NCBI RefSeq assembly: GCF_010389155.1
Contig: NC_057761.1
Location: 15,626,501-15,690,500 of the forward strand
Length of the DNA: 64,000 nt
Direction of reading: 5' to 3'
Origin: Erigeron canadensis
Lineage: Eukaryota; Streptophyta; Magnoliopsida; Asterales; Asteraceae
In this document: positions 46,201 through 57,229 of the stretch, piece after piece
How positions within the stretch are numbered: position 1 is the first letter of the stretch
How the letters are laid out: the number at the start of each line of letters is the position of its first letter
Notes under the pieces: generated by a model
What the model was told of the DNA's origin: nothing
The model's database searches: none
The model's input: the letters and a program-made list of their open reading frames with translations, nothing else
Position numbers and translations under genes: made by a program

Positions 46201-46572
46201 TTTAGTTATATAGAGAGACTAGCCTCTCTCATTTTTAAAACTTTTTAATTTTTAAAAATTCAAAATATCCTTAACTTTAAACACATTCTTAACCAACACA
46301 TTATATCTACCAAAAATACCCTTAAAATATTTTTCAATCCCTGTTTACCAAAACTATCTCTTTTTTTTATTCACCAATTTAAATAGTCACTTATTATGTT
46401 TATGATACACTTGAAAAAATTATTTACAATATACGTTTATCAACCCTTAATATAAGTACACTACACCATTTACATCATAATTTTTACATTAATAATCACA
46501 CCGCTACCACTATTGCCATCACTACCACCACCACTTGTCGCCGCCACATTGTGCGGATATCCTTTTATAAGA
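46201..46572 (+). mobile_element. Helitron-like element, decayed copy
   Basis: Interior phrases ACCAAAAATACCCTTAA and CACTACACCATTTAC, a CTACCACCACCACTTGTCG region, and a terminal hairpin CCGCCACATTGTGCGG at 46541-46556 relate it to the other CCGCATT-type ends. No CTRR is left. Borders approximate. Confidence 0.4.
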
Positions 46573-48393
46573 ATAAAAAAACCACTTAATTTTCTTAGCT
46601 TAAAAATGAAACTTGATTTAAGTTGGTTTTCAAAAGATAAAAAACATATCGTTGTTATAGTATATGTCAATAAAGCTAATCATTATTTTAACAAAATCAA
46701 GTTACGCATCCTTTTTTTTATTACACAAAGTCAAATATCTAATCTGACTATTTTTGTAATGAATATGACTATGGCTATGTTTGGCACAAGTTTTTCAAGA
46801 GTTTTTCAGGAACTTTAACATTTTATACTAAAAACCTCCTAAAATATTAAAAGTTTTATTTAGATGCAACTAACTTTAGCTTTTATTTGAAAGAAAAAGC
46901 TCCAAAATGAAACGCTACTTCAAGTAGCGTTTCAGGAGCTTTAGCTTTTCGAAGGAACTTTTAATCTTTAAAACTATACAAATACTTCTTGAAGTTGCAG
47001 CTTCAGCTATTATACCAAACATTTTTAAAAAATAAAAGCTACAACTTAGAGCATTGACAGTCCATTCGTTTTTGCTCGTTCGTCGCTCGTTCTTTGTTCA
47101 GGGACGAGCGCACACGGTTAGGGATGTGGCTCGTCCCTAGTCTCGTTCTCGCGCGTTCGTCCTCCCAGAAACGAGCCGATGCCTTTTTTTTGTCTGTTAT
47201 AAGTAACGGTATGTTTTTAAATTTCAAAAAAAATTTACACAAATGGTCCCTAAAACGGTTGATTTGATATTTATATGAATTTGACACTTTTGGTCCCTAT
47301 TTATCATATATATATAACCCACACTCTTCTACACAAACCATTATTGTAACACCCCAAAGATTTTAAGGTAAAAGAAATTAACTCTTTTTCATAGTTTTGA
47401 CTTTAAATTAATTTTCTAGTATTTTATTTTTTGGATATGCGGTTAATTTAGTTGGAACTTTCACGGATAGCGGGTAAAATACCCACAAATTTAGAAGTGG
47501 GTCGTGGTACCCATAGAGGGTGCCAGCCACATACATTTTCCGTACTCATATTTCCACTATCGTTTTCTTCACTTCTTCATGCAATTCCATCTCTTTCTTT
47601 CAAAATCAAAAGCTTAATTCTCTCTATTTCAAAAAGGGAAATCATTATACTAAACATCACCATCATATAATCTTCATTCAAGAAATTGAAAAGCTAGGGT
47701 TGTGGGTTTTGAGTGGTGGTGGCCGAAAATTTCAAGGAAGAGGGGGAAAGGAGGATTTTATATTTAAGTCTTGAATTAGCCATTACTTAGTGAGGTATTA
47801 GTTTCTCCTAATTTAGTTTTCTTCTTTCTTCTGAATTTAGGGTTCATGGAGTGAACCAATTTAGGGGTTTTGCTAGGAAATGAATTATGGTTCATTTTTT
47901 CCCAATTCCTTAGTTAACCTAGTTGTCATTGAGATATATGATGTGTTTGATTATGAAATAAATGAGTTCAATGTGATAAATTGAGTTTGTAAGAAAAGAT
48001 GAATTTTGCTAGTTATTGAAATGTGGATGAAAATGGTAGGATTAATGTTGTTGTTATAGATGTAAGTAACTCAATGACAAATGGGTTGGGTTTTGGGTTT
48101 AGAAAGGCTAGTGATAGGTTGAGCTAGTCAAGTTGTGAATGTAAGCTTATGCACTTTTATGATATGATTTTATAGGTTGAAGTTTGCTTGTGCTTATTCG
48201 TTTTAACGTTGTTGTCCTTTTTGCGGAGGAGGTGAGTATATTTGCATACCTTTATGTATATATTGGATCAATTGATCACATCATGTTGAAGCCTTTTGTC
48301 CATGTGTGGTGTTGACCACATCATGTTGAACTTTAATTATTTATCCATGTGTGGTAATTGATGCGGCATAAGCCCATGTGGGACATTGTGATT

Positions 48394-48482
48394 ATGAGGC
48401 CTAAGAACCTCCGGGGCCTAAGAATCCCGATAGTTGATATGATATGAGGCCTAAGAACCTCCGGGGCCTAAGAATCCCGACA
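48394..48482 (+). repeat. 50 bp tandem repeat
   Basis: ATGAGGCCTAAGAACCTCCG begins both units at 48394 and 48444; the second unit is partial (about 39 bp). Confidence 0.85.
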
Positions 48483-49142
48483 GATGCGATTGTTATGATT
48501 GTTTAGCTTATATGGATCCATATATGTGTTGTTAGTGTGCAAGCTGAACATGTAAATGTGACATGACGGTGCCATAGGTTACATGTAAAAGCCCTTGTAC
48601 TTTGCCCTCCTTCGTATTCGTAAATGTATGCAAGTATACTCACTAAGCCTTTGCTTATATTTTATTTGTTTACCATTATATAGGTAGTTCCGGAAGAAGG
48701 AAATAGTGTTGTCGGTTGGAAAGTGTTGATCTAGAGCTTGAAGTGTTGAAGTGAATTTTTTGCAAGACTTGAGGTATTTAGGTCATTTGTGGAAGAATGA
48801 CGATCATTTGGTTAGAGGCTTAGTTGTCCCTCCTTTCTTGGCTCTTGGTACATAATGTTTTGATGTCTTACTAATGTTATATTTCTGTGAATGGTCAAGT
48901 GCAAGTTCTTTTGGAAAGTTGTATAATTGACTTGTGGGCGAAAATTGTGTCAAAATGGGTAAATGACCCATTTGATGGTGTCCATGGTTTTTGAAATTAG
49001 ATGATGTTGTAAACCTGTTAAAAAGGTGTCTATGTTGTTCTTGGTAATCTTTGAAATGTGTTTTATGAAGTTCATGTCGAATTGTGAAGGTTGCAAGTTT
49101 GTTCAAGTGTTGAAACGGTTTCTAGTTGCTGATCAGGTGGCT

Positions 49143-49308
49143 CACTGCGGCGCAGTGGGGGTGGTTTTGCCCACTGCGACGCAGTGGAATCCCACGTAAA
49201 GTTTTTGGTTTTCTCCCACTGCGGCGCAGTGGGAGGGTGTCTAACCCACTGTGGCGCAGTGGGGAAGTTTCACATTTTGTTCCGAGCTTTTCTACTGTGG
49301 TGCAGTGG
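49143..49308. repeat. Five dispersed 15-23 bp palindromes CACTGCGGCGCAGTG
   Basis: Copies at 49143-49157, 49171-49187, 49213-49235 (23 bp, CTCCCACTGCGGCGCAGTGG then GAG), 49245-49263 and 49293-49308. Each has 7-11 bp arms around a single central base, with unrelated sequence between them. Confidence 0.88.
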
Positions 49309-49375
49309 GGTAATAAATAAAAAAAAAAGAAAAGAAAATTTGTATTTTCGGTTCATCGAGTCTAGTCCTTTCAGT

Positions 49376-49388
49376 TGGTATCAAATCC
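49376..49388 (+). other. Primer binding site (tRNA-iMet)
   Basis: TGGTATCAAATCC, two mismatches from the usual TGGTATCAGAGCC. Confidence 0.65.
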
Positions 49389-49699
49389 GAGGTTTAAGGG
49401 ATTTAGGTATTCCCTCGTGTAGAGTGTGCCTAGACTTAAACCTTAGTTGAGACTCGACCTTAGGTGACCGAAATTTTATATGGGACCGAAAGATGCGTTT
49501 GATGATGCTAGTTTATCCACTTGCTAGTATTTAAAGCACAATAAGAAGCCGGCCTTATTGTGGTTGAAGTACTAACAATTTATAAACTAACGACATCAAA
49601 CCGTGAGACGGTTTAGTATAAAACTATAGGTTTGGTTTTAGTTTGAGCGTGTAGAGATAGGTTATGAAATTAAATCTGTTTATTAAATCTTATTATAGT

Positions 49700-50890
49700 A
49701 TGGCTGATCAACGTAACGACGAAGATGAGCACCATAGTCAAAATGATGAAGAAAAGCCCATATTTGCCGAAGAGAGTATGGATATCTCGGACCAAAGTGG
49801 GAGAGCCTTAGAGAAGTACACTCCGGTTTTACTCAAAAGGTTGAACGCAACAATGGAAGGGGCTATTAATAACTATATAGCTCAAATGATCAGGGAAGAG
49901 GTTGCAATTAACGTGCAACGGGAATTTGAGAAACGTGATGCCAAGGATAAAGGCAAGAAGAATGAAGAGGAGAAGGATGTGGAGGTAACGGGAGAAAGAA
50001 GTTACAAGGAGAAGTTCACTTTTCGAGACTTTGAAGTATGCCACCCTCCGTAGTATCACGGTGATCGTGATCCCATTGTTTGTACGAGGTGGATATTGGA
50101 GATAGAAGGGGCTTTCCGTACTAGTCAATGCCCCTCACATCTTAAAGTTATATTTGCAGTGGGCATGCTTAGAAACAGTGGGAAGAGATGGTGGGATGGT
50201 TTGTTGGCTATCAAGAAAGGGGCGCTAGATAATGTGGAATGGCCCAAATTTAAAGAAATGTTTTTCAAGGAATTCCGGTCAGAGGCCGAGGTGACTAAGT
50301 TGAGGAGTGAATTCCTCAATGATTGTCAAGGCAACATGAGCTTGAACGAATTTCGAGCCCAATTCTTGGACAAGGCTCAATTTTGTCCGGAATTTCTTGA
50401 AAATGTTTATTTGAAGTTGAGGAAGAATCTTCGGGAGAAGATTAACTTGCGTCAAATGGAGTCTTTCTCCATGTTGGCTGATGTGGCCCGGGATCATGAA
50501 ATTGAGATGTCGAGGGTTGATGAAGGTGTTTTGAAAAGAAGGTATGAAGATGTAAATTCTCCAAGCAAGCGGCCTAGACAAGAGGGTAGTTCCGGTAACC
50601 ACTCAAATAGAAGAAATGTTCCTTTTTGCCGACAATGCAAGAAGAATCATTCGGGGGTATGTAGGGCGGAGGGCTATTATACTTGTGGGAAGCCAGGGCA
50701 CACTAGTCGGGAATGTAGGTCTAAACCTCAAAAACCCATTATATGCTTCAAATGCTTTGAGGAGGGTCATATGAGAAGCTCATGCCCTAAGTTGACTGAG
50801 GAGGAGAGACTCGAAGAAAAAGGGGGGAGGCGGAGAGGAAGAACGCCCAAGTTCATGGAAACCCACGTGGAAGATCTTTTCAACTCACGG
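49700..50890 (+). pseudogene. Gag of the truncated gypsy element
   Basis: Start chosen at MADQRNDEDEHH (49700), 36 bp inside a longer frame, because its context and acidic start fit gag. It has the retrotrans_gag core (KRWWDGL near 50185-50205, WPKFKEMFFKEFRSEAE) and two zinc knuckles: CGKPGHTSREC (preceded by an altered YYT, about 50680-50715) and CFKCFEEGHMRSSC (about 50742-50785), after a CRQCKKNHSGVC-type motif. A TAG at 50051-50053 splits it, and a frameshift near 50890 separates it from protease. It would build the particle and bind RNA. Confidence 0.85.
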
Positions 50891-52680
50891 TGGAGAAAGC
50901 AAGAGACACGGATGATGTTGTCACATGTACATTTCTTGTATATAATGTTCCTATGCGAATTCTCTTTGATTCGGGGGCGAATAGATCATTTGTTGCAACT
51001 AGAGTAATTCATGTTATTCCCGTGTCTAAGTCATGTCTAGAAAATACTTTGCAAGTTAAGGTTGGTAATGGTAGGAAGGAATTAGTGAAGGATGTGTATA
51101 AAGGGTGTGAAATCAAAATTTTTTCGGAACTCTTCCAAGCTAATCTAATTCCTTTTCCAATGGGAGAGTTTGACATAATCTTGGGTATGGATTGGTTGAG
51201 CTCTTGTAACGCCAAGATCGCGTGTGATTAAAAAGCAGTATATTTGAAGACTTCTAAGGGCGAAGACTTGGTGGTTTACAGTGATAGGAAGGAGCGTTCT
51301 ATATCCGTCTGTACTTTTGCTCGTGCCAAACGTTACATATCTCATTAATGTCATGCTTATCTTGCTCACATCGTAGATGTTGACAAGCAACCCCTATCTA
51401 TCGAAGACATCCCTATTGTTAATGAATTCGTCGATGTTTTTCTCGAAGACTTGTCGGGCATTCCTCCTGAACGGCAAGTTGAATCCTCAATTGATCTTAT
51501 TCCGGGAGCCAACCCCATTGCTAAAGCTCCTTATCGTTTGGCTCCAACGGAAATGCAAGAGATGATGAAGTAACTACAAGAATTACTTAACAAGGGTTTT
51601 ATTCGACCTAGTAACTCTCCATAGGGTGCACCGGTACTTTTTGTAAAGAAGAAGGATGGAAGCATGCGAATGTGCATTGACTATCGCGAGCTCAACAAAG
51701 TCACCGTAAAGAACAAGTATCCTTTGCCTAGAATCGACGATTTATTCGATCAACTTCAAGGAGCTTCGTATTTTTCCAAAATTGATCTTTGTTCGGGTTA
51801 CCATCAACTCAAAGTACGTGAAGAAGATATTCCTAAAATAGCCTTTCGGACTCGTTACGGTCATTTCGAATTCGTTGTCAAGCCTTTTAGCCTTACTAAT
51901 ACTCCCGCGACTTTCATGGACCTCATGAACCGTGTTTTTCGCCCTATGCTCGATAAGTCCGTGATCGTCTTCATTGATGACATTCTCATTTACTCTAAAA
52001 GTTCATTCGATCATGAAGTTCATTTAAGGGAGGTGTTGGAAACCTTACGAAAATATAAGCTCTATGCTAACTTCTCCAAGTGTGAGTTTTGGATAAGGGA
52101 AGTGCAATTTCTTGGTCACGTGGTTAATAGTGAAGGAATTATGGTGGATCCGGCCAAGATTGATGCGGTGATGAAGTGGGAACAACCCAAGAATTCGTCG
52201 AAGATTAGAAGTTTTCTTGGTCTAGCGGGCTATTACCGTCGTTTCATTCAAGACTTCTCTAAAATAGCTTCCCCATTGACCAAGTTGACCCGAAAGAACA
52301 TTAAGTTCGAATGGAAGAGCGAACAAGAGATGGCTTTCCAACAACTTCGTGAAAGACTAAGTCAAGCACCGGTCCTCGTATTGCCCGATGGCCTAGAAGA
52401 CATGGTGGTGTATTGTGATGCATCATCTAATGGCCTTGGTTGTGTTCTTATGCAACAAGGTAAAGTCATTGCCTATGCTTCTAGGCATTTGAAAGAACAT
52501 GAAAAACGATATCCTACCCATGACTTGGAGTTAGCGGCGGTGGTCTTTGCTTTGAAAATTTGGCGCCATTACCTTTATGGAGTCAAGTTTACCATATATT
52601 CCGACCATAAAAGCCTCAAGTACTTCTTTGAGCAAAGAGATCTCAACAATCGTCAACGTAGATGGCTAGATACAATACAG
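50891..52680 (+). pseudogene. Protease, RT and RNase H of the truncated gypsy element
   Basis: One reading frame. Protease active site LFDSGANRSF at about 50970-51000 and ILGMDWL; RT with [34 protein letters not shown], catalytic [10 protein letters not shown] (about 51967-51996) and [12 protein letters not shown]; RNase H with [15 protein letters not shown] (about 52412-52456) and [20 protein letters not shown]. In-frame stops: TAA 51229-51231, TAA 51346-51348, TAA 51571-51573 and TAG 51622-51624. From 51664 the frame is open for 339 codons and then stops at 52681 where the element ends; the usual RNase H end and integrase are missing. Confidence 0.9.
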
Positions 52681-52707
52681 TAATGTTTTTATTTTACTGT
52701 ATTGTAT
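52670..52707. repeat. Perfect inverted repeat at the truncation point
   Basis: ATACAATACAGTAA (52670-52683) and its reverse complement (52694-52707) with a 10 nt T-rich loop. It spans the junction between the end of gypsy coding sequence and the Tourist-type element. Confidence 0.85.
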
Positions 52708-53090
52708 GTTATTTATTAATGAAATGTTTAAGTGTGTTTTTTATTAAATTATTGAACTTGTATAAGTTAGAGGGTTAAAAGTGTCTTATTAAATAGATGG
52801 TAGAATATTGGGTTGAAAATATAAAGTTAAATAAATAGTGGGTCCTAGACTAGTTCTGACATTGTGGGTGTTTTGGGGGATTAGTTCTTGGTTAGTCCTT
52901 GGATGATGTGGAGCTGACAGAGACTAGTCCTTGGAGAATGAATGACACCCACTGTGAATGCTCTTACAGCTCTAACTAAAAGCTATACAACTTACAACTC
53001 GAGCTAAAAGCTACAGCTACCAGTTACAGCTACTTTTGCCAAACATACCCTATGTGTTAAAAATTTATAATTTTACAAACATGAATGTAA

Positions 53091-53892
53091 TCTTTATATA
53101 TAATAAAGAAGAATTGTCTTTTAAAACTATTTTTAGAAAAAATATTATGTGACATGTCTATATTTTTCTTCAAAAAGGTTTTATTTTATTTATGATGTCA
53201 TATGTCATATTTAATATTATAATATTTTTAAAGATAAATAGCTCACTAAATACTTATTTTTAATTCCTACTTTTTGATTGTATTTTTTTTAATGTTTGCT
53301 ATAAGTATATGTAATTAATATATATGAAAATCAATATTGATTAACTTTCTATAATAATATATCAAAATTTACCCAATATTTTAATTCTTTAATGTTAATA
53401 TTACATTTAATATTTTAATAAGATGAATCACTAACATAATATCTCAAAAAAGTCAATAATATATTCGTGTATTGCTTGGGGTCTGAGAATTGAACGTTAA
53501 AAAAATAAAGTAAGAAATTTATCATTAATTGACTTAGCAAATTAAAAATATACTTTTTTGTCTTGGTATTATTAAAAGTGTCATATTTTGAATTTACAAA
53601 GTCTTTATTTATAAACTTTGTTTTAAAATATATATCTTTTTGTTGTAATATCATTATTTTCAACATATAGTTGTAATATCATTATATATATCATTTTATT
53701 TAAGTTTATACGGTCATTTTATAACAATATGACATACATAATTTACTAAGTTTTTTCAATAGAAAATACTTTTTTAATAGTAATATAATTATATTTCAAC
53801 ATTTATTTTATAAAACTATTAATAATTACGGAATATGTTATTATAAAAACTTCATATAGTTATCTCGCGTATTACGTGGGAAAATAATCTAG
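53091..53892 (+). mobile_element. Non-autonomous Helitron (802 bp)
   Basis: Begins TCTTTATATATAATAAAG after an A, and ends with a hairpin CTCGCGTATTACGTGGG (53864-53880) followed eight bases later by CTAG (53889-53892) and a T. This is the plant Helitron pattern of 5' TC, 3' hairpin, CTRR and insertion between A and T with no duplication. AT-rich interior, no Rep/helicase. Confidence 0.72.
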
Positions 53893-54149
53893 TAAATATA
53901 TATAATAAAAGTATTAAATCAAAACGAAACATGACTTTATATAGCTTGTGCCACATAGTTTAAAACTCCTTCAATCATGTTTTTGTATATTGGTGATAAA
54001 TTGTTATATATCGTTTATGTATGTATGTAGGTATATATGTAGGATATGTAGGTATATCATGTCTACTAATGATATATATACTTATGTATGACATGTATGT
54101 GTTTTATGGATAGATGTGCAGTCTTAAATACATATATATGTACATATGT
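53893..54149. other. AT-rich DNA with GTATGTAT-type simple repeats
   Basis: No gene; ATGTATGTATGTAGGTATATATGTAGG-like simple sequence near 54018-54050. Confidence 0.4.
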
Positions 54150-55345
54150 GTGAAGTCCCTCATTTGATGGTTTAACCCACAAGTGTAAAATACAACAAGT
54201 CAAGTAAGCTAGATTGGACTAGTATTACAATAAATATAAATGCAAGAATATATATAAAGTAATACTCCCTCCGTCCCAATTTAAATGTCCAAGTTTGACT
54301 GTCAAAGTTTTTCTTTCGCAGCTTTGATCATTAATATTATTCTTTGTGTTTTATAATACTTGATGAAAGTTATATCATTATAAAATACATTGAAAACTTA
54401 ATCGGTTCATATATATTACATCAAGTATTACATAACAAAAATAGAATTATAGATAGTCAAAATTAACCATAAAAGACCGAAAATGTCAAACTATGACATT
54501 TAAATTGGGACGGAAGGAGTACTAACTTAAGCAATATAAAGATAAGCAAGTAAAGTAAATGGTGAGACACAATGTAATTTTTCAAGTGTATTTTATTTAT
54601 TGATGTTAAATAAAATATAAGGTTGTTGCGGAACAAAGATATTACAAAGTAAGTATCTAAACAGCCTTATGAATTACAAGTGATCTAATATTTGCTAAAT
54701 AAACTCTTTTGATCGAAATACTTAAAGTTGTGAAGTATAACTGTTTAGATCGAGAGTATTTCAGCAAAGGCACCAAATTGTAAAAGTGTCATTTGGACGA
54801 GGGAAGTAACTTGGTATTTATAGGCAAAAAGAATAAATATAATATTCTTTTTGCCGTACAAATATGGTTACACGCATTTAAGGAAATTACTTTAATTCCT
54901 TAAATGCATTGGTTAAAGTACAAGAATAAAGTCACTTGATAGCGACTTGTCTTCTAATTAATCAACCACCTTTACATGCGTGTAAGGCTTTTAACAAAAG
55001 ACAAATGGATTATATGGGTAAAGGCATGTAAAGGCATAAAGTCAATTCCTTGTAATCAGTGTTCAAACTTGTAAGATCTAGAACACTATCAAGGACTCCA
55101 GTCAGGAGATCTGGTAAGCCTGCCAGTGAGCTCCGTTATTTGTCAGACTTCTTTCTTTAGACTTCAATGAAAATGTTCTTTAGTGGAAAGATCTTGACTG
55201 GAGTGAAGTCCAGTGAACCAATCTGGTGGAATCCAGATTACTGTACAAGTACATGGTTCACTGGTTTTCACATAACTTCTGGACAAATCTTTAGAGGGCT
55301 CCAGTAGTCACGTCTGAAGCGAGTCCAGTAAATCTGGACCTAACA
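54150..55345 (-). repeat. 3' LTR of the second SIRE-like element
   Basis: The right border, TGTTAGGTCC on the minus strand, is at 55345; the left border is approximate because the other LTR is not in the window. It contains a 255 bp Stowaway MITE. A TATAAATA box lies at 54815-54822 (minus). Confidence 0.72.
54265..54519. mobile_element. Stowaway MITE (255 bp) in the LTR
   Basis: Inverted ends CTCCCTCCGTCCCAATTTAA and the matching right end, which reads CTCCTTCCGTCCCAATTTAA on the other strand, flanked by TA at 54263-54264 and 54520-54521. The CTCCCTCCGT start and TA duplication are diagnostic of Stowaway (Tc1/mariner). Confidence 0.93.
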
Positions 55346-55620
55346 AATTCCCCTTATTTGTTTAGAAATTATGCAAGGATTTTCAAGCTTTTATCTATAC
55401 AAGTTTGTGCTTGAAAAATTTGACTAAGTCTAATTTTGAAATGCTGGGGAGCCACTTTATAGATCATCAGTGTTCCCAGTTTATACATTTTAATTACTAG
55501 ACTTAATACAGATCAAATACTTGTGAAAAATAAAGCTTGCAACTTATATTTACAGACATCAACTGGTGACAAGTTACAACTTTATAAAATAAGTACAATT
55601 ACAAGTAAATGATAAAAGAG

Positions 55621-56467
55621 TCAGGCCATTCTCTTTTCAATGTGTCCAGATGCTTCTTTAGTGGCCTTTCTCTTGGGTTGTGGTGGTGAACCTTGTTCCG
55701 TAGTCATTCCCAGATCAGCTTCCATTTGCTTCTTTTTGAGAAATTTGTGCTTGATTCTTTTCATGAAAGCTAATTCTGCCCTGGCAAACAACGTCTTTCC
55801 TTTGAAAAACTCACCAATTTCCTTTAACTCCGTCATTCCAAAAGCATGAATTGTACATGCTGGCGTTTCATCAGTGAAGTTTTCTTCCCTGAACAACTTC
55901 ACCGAAAGCTTCTCAAACTTGGGATCATCAGGAATGCCTTCAATTTCTACACTTAAGATTTTTCTGACATTAGCTCTGCCATGTACGAAGGCTTCATATC
56001 TTTCCCTTATCTGAGCTTGTTTAACCAGAAACTGGACATCATCAGAACCAATGCCTTGTTCAGATGTTTCCATTGGTCTGCTTTCAGTAGGAGTTTCACC
56101 AGTTCTTCTTGTTACAACCTTGGTAAAAGACTTTGAAGTATCCAGAGGAATGAACGTATTAAGATTAGCATCTCTTGAGGCCTTAGAGTTTCTTCCACCC
56201 TTTCTCTTCCTTGAGTACTCCTTTTCCAGAGCTTCTACATTACTTTTGACTTGGTTCTTCAGACGAACCAGTTCTTTTTTTCTTCTTTTAATCAGTTCTG
56301 GAATAGGGATACCATGAGTAAAGGAATCCAGCTCCTGTTCTTCCTTTAAATATGCACTTCTTAGTTTGATATCATCCAGAACTTCAAGACATTTTACAAT
56401 TATGGGGTCTTTCTTCATTTGTAGGTACATATCTAACTTCAGATTTAAGGTGTAGATGTAGATTCGG
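55621..56467 (-). pseudogene. C-terminal part of the extra ORF, second SIRE-like element
   Basis: About 280 codons without a break, ending EKRMA at 55621. It parallels the C-terminal part of the extra ORF of the first element: a Glu/Lys-rich helix (KKDPIIVKCLEVLDDI, compare KEDPRIVNALKEMLEV), a basic stretch leading into RDANLNTF (compare RDANLRTW), then a domain with alternating Val and a HAFGMTELKEI motif (compare HQYGHSEHVEM), and a Lys-rich end. The upstream part was cut off by the element inserted at 56468; the few codons beyond (to 56484) come from that LTR. Function unknown. Confidence 0.75.
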
Positions 56468-56740
56468 TGTGACAATCGCAACATAGATTTGATTATTGTT
56501 TATGTTTTTAAGAACTTGTGTGTAATCATTTAAATAAGAACTTATGTTGATATTTAATGATTACGTCTGAACTTCAATATTATATCCGTTTATGTTTTGT
56601 ATTGTGTTTGTGTGTTATATATTGTTTTACAGGTACAAGAACATAGAATCAAGGTTTATAAGTGTCGTAGATACTTAAACGGTGATTGGATGTTATGTAC
56701 GAGTCAAACAAAGTCAAACAAAGAACAAAGGATCGTCCCT

Positions 56741-56791
56741 CGTGCTGACGTCATCAGCATGTAGGATGAACCTCGTGCTGACGTCAGCACA
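56741..56791. promoter_or_regulatory. Two TGACGTCA sites upstream of TATA
   Basis: TGACGTCA at 56746-56753 and at 56779-56786. The second is the centre of the perfect 16 bp palindrome GTGCTGACGTCAGCAC. TGACGTCA is the C-box core bound by bZIP/TGA factors. They lie about 90-120 bp upstream of TATA, where U3 enhancers are expected; function is inferred. Confidence 0.6.
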
Positions 56792-56868
56792 AGGCAGATC
56801 GGTTGTTAATTGTTTCGGGCCTAATACATAATTAAGGCCTAAGCCCACACGATTCAATACTTAACTGG

Positions 56869-56876
56869 TATAAATA
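56869..56876 (+). promoter_or_regulatory. TATA box of the copia LTR
   Basis: TATAAATA within GGTATAAATAAAAGACC. Confidence 0.65.
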
Positions 56877-57133
56877 AAAGACCTAATCTACGGAATTAGG
56901 GAATCATTTTGGAATTCTTGAGAGTTATTTAGGAATTTATGATCTAAGGTTAATTGTTCCTTCGTGTAGCCTCCTACACGAAACACAAGCCTTGTGCATC
57001 TCCTTGGGTTGGTTAATCACTCATTAATCAACGAAAGGCAATAGCAATCTAGTTATCTCAAGAGGATTCCGCACTCTTGACATAACGAATCGCATCTTAT
57101 TACGATCCACGCAACAATAGGGTACCTTACAAG

Positions 57134-57146
57134 TGGTATTAGAGCC
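57134..57146 (+). other. Primer binding site (tRNA-iMet)
   Basis: TGGTATTAGAGCC, two bases after the LTR end. Confidence 0.8.
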
Positions 57147-57229
57147 CTAAGGTTGATTACCAGAAGGTTTAAGATCGTTTGATTGGCTATTGATTGCAAT
57201 TTCGTTCGAAATTCGTGTTAATTCGCATC

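Larger units (their letters stand above)
47345..49373 (+). repeat. 5' LTR of the truncated gypsy element
   Basis: From TGTAACACCCC to CCTTTCA, followed by G and the primer site. It contains a 50 bp tandem repeat (48394-48482) and five CACTGCGGCGCAGTG palindromes (49143-49308). The assignment of the palindromes to the LTR rests on the primer-site position, since no 3' LTR survives for comparison. Confidence 0.75.
47345..52680 (+). mobile_element. 3'-truncated Ty3-gypsy element
   Basis: Starts TGTAACACCCCAAAG with a ~2.03 kb LTR, then primer site, gag, protease, RT and RNase H; it stops abruptly within RNase H at about 52680. Integrase and the 3' LTR are absent and no target duplication can be identified (the left flank is ATTAT), so 3' sequence was lost by deletion after or during insertion. 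Confidence 0.85.
47049..52963. mobile_element. Tourist/PIF-Harbinger-type TIR element, split by a gypsy element
   Basis: Ends GAGCATTGACAGT and, on the opposite strand, GAGCATTCACAGT, flanked by TTA at 47046-47048 and 52964-52966, the PIF/Harbinger target preference. Only about 580 bp (47049-47344 and ~52681-52963) belong to it; no transposase remains. Confidence 0.75.
46773..53049. mobile_element. TIR MITE split by a larger nested insertion
   Basis: Left end GGCTATGTTTGGCA at 46773 and right end TGCCAAACATACC at 53037-53049 form matching inverted termini (one mismatch). Both arms are full of AGCTTT/AAAGCT and AGCTAC words. The outer flanks share ACTAT/CTATG, possibly a duplication. Without the nested insertion (47049-52963 plus TTA) the MITE is about 360 bp. 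Confidence 0.65.
54150..56467 (-). mobile_element. 3' part of a second SIRE-like copia element
   Basis: On the minus strand it ends with an LTR (55345 to about 54150) preceded by the polypurine tract AAGGGGAATT and the end of an extra ORF. It is a clear but diverged relative of the 32.7-45.2 kb element: TGTTAGGTCCAG start, AACTGGA-type words, a TATA box and a shared GGTTGTTGCGGAAC block. The rest is displaced by the copia element inserted at 56468 and would lie beyond the window. Confidence 0.82.
56468..57131 (+). repeat. 5' LTR of the Tork-like copia element (664 bp)
   Basis: From TGTGACAATCGC to GGTACCTTACA. The right end is fixed by the primer site; the left end is chosen where homology to the interrupted extra ORF stops. 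TATA box at 56869-56876. Confidence 0.75.

Noticed and set aside
49143..49308. CRISPR-like array of spaced palindromic repeats
   Set aside because: Repeats are too short and variable, spacers are of unequal length, no cas genes are present, and the context is a plant LTR.
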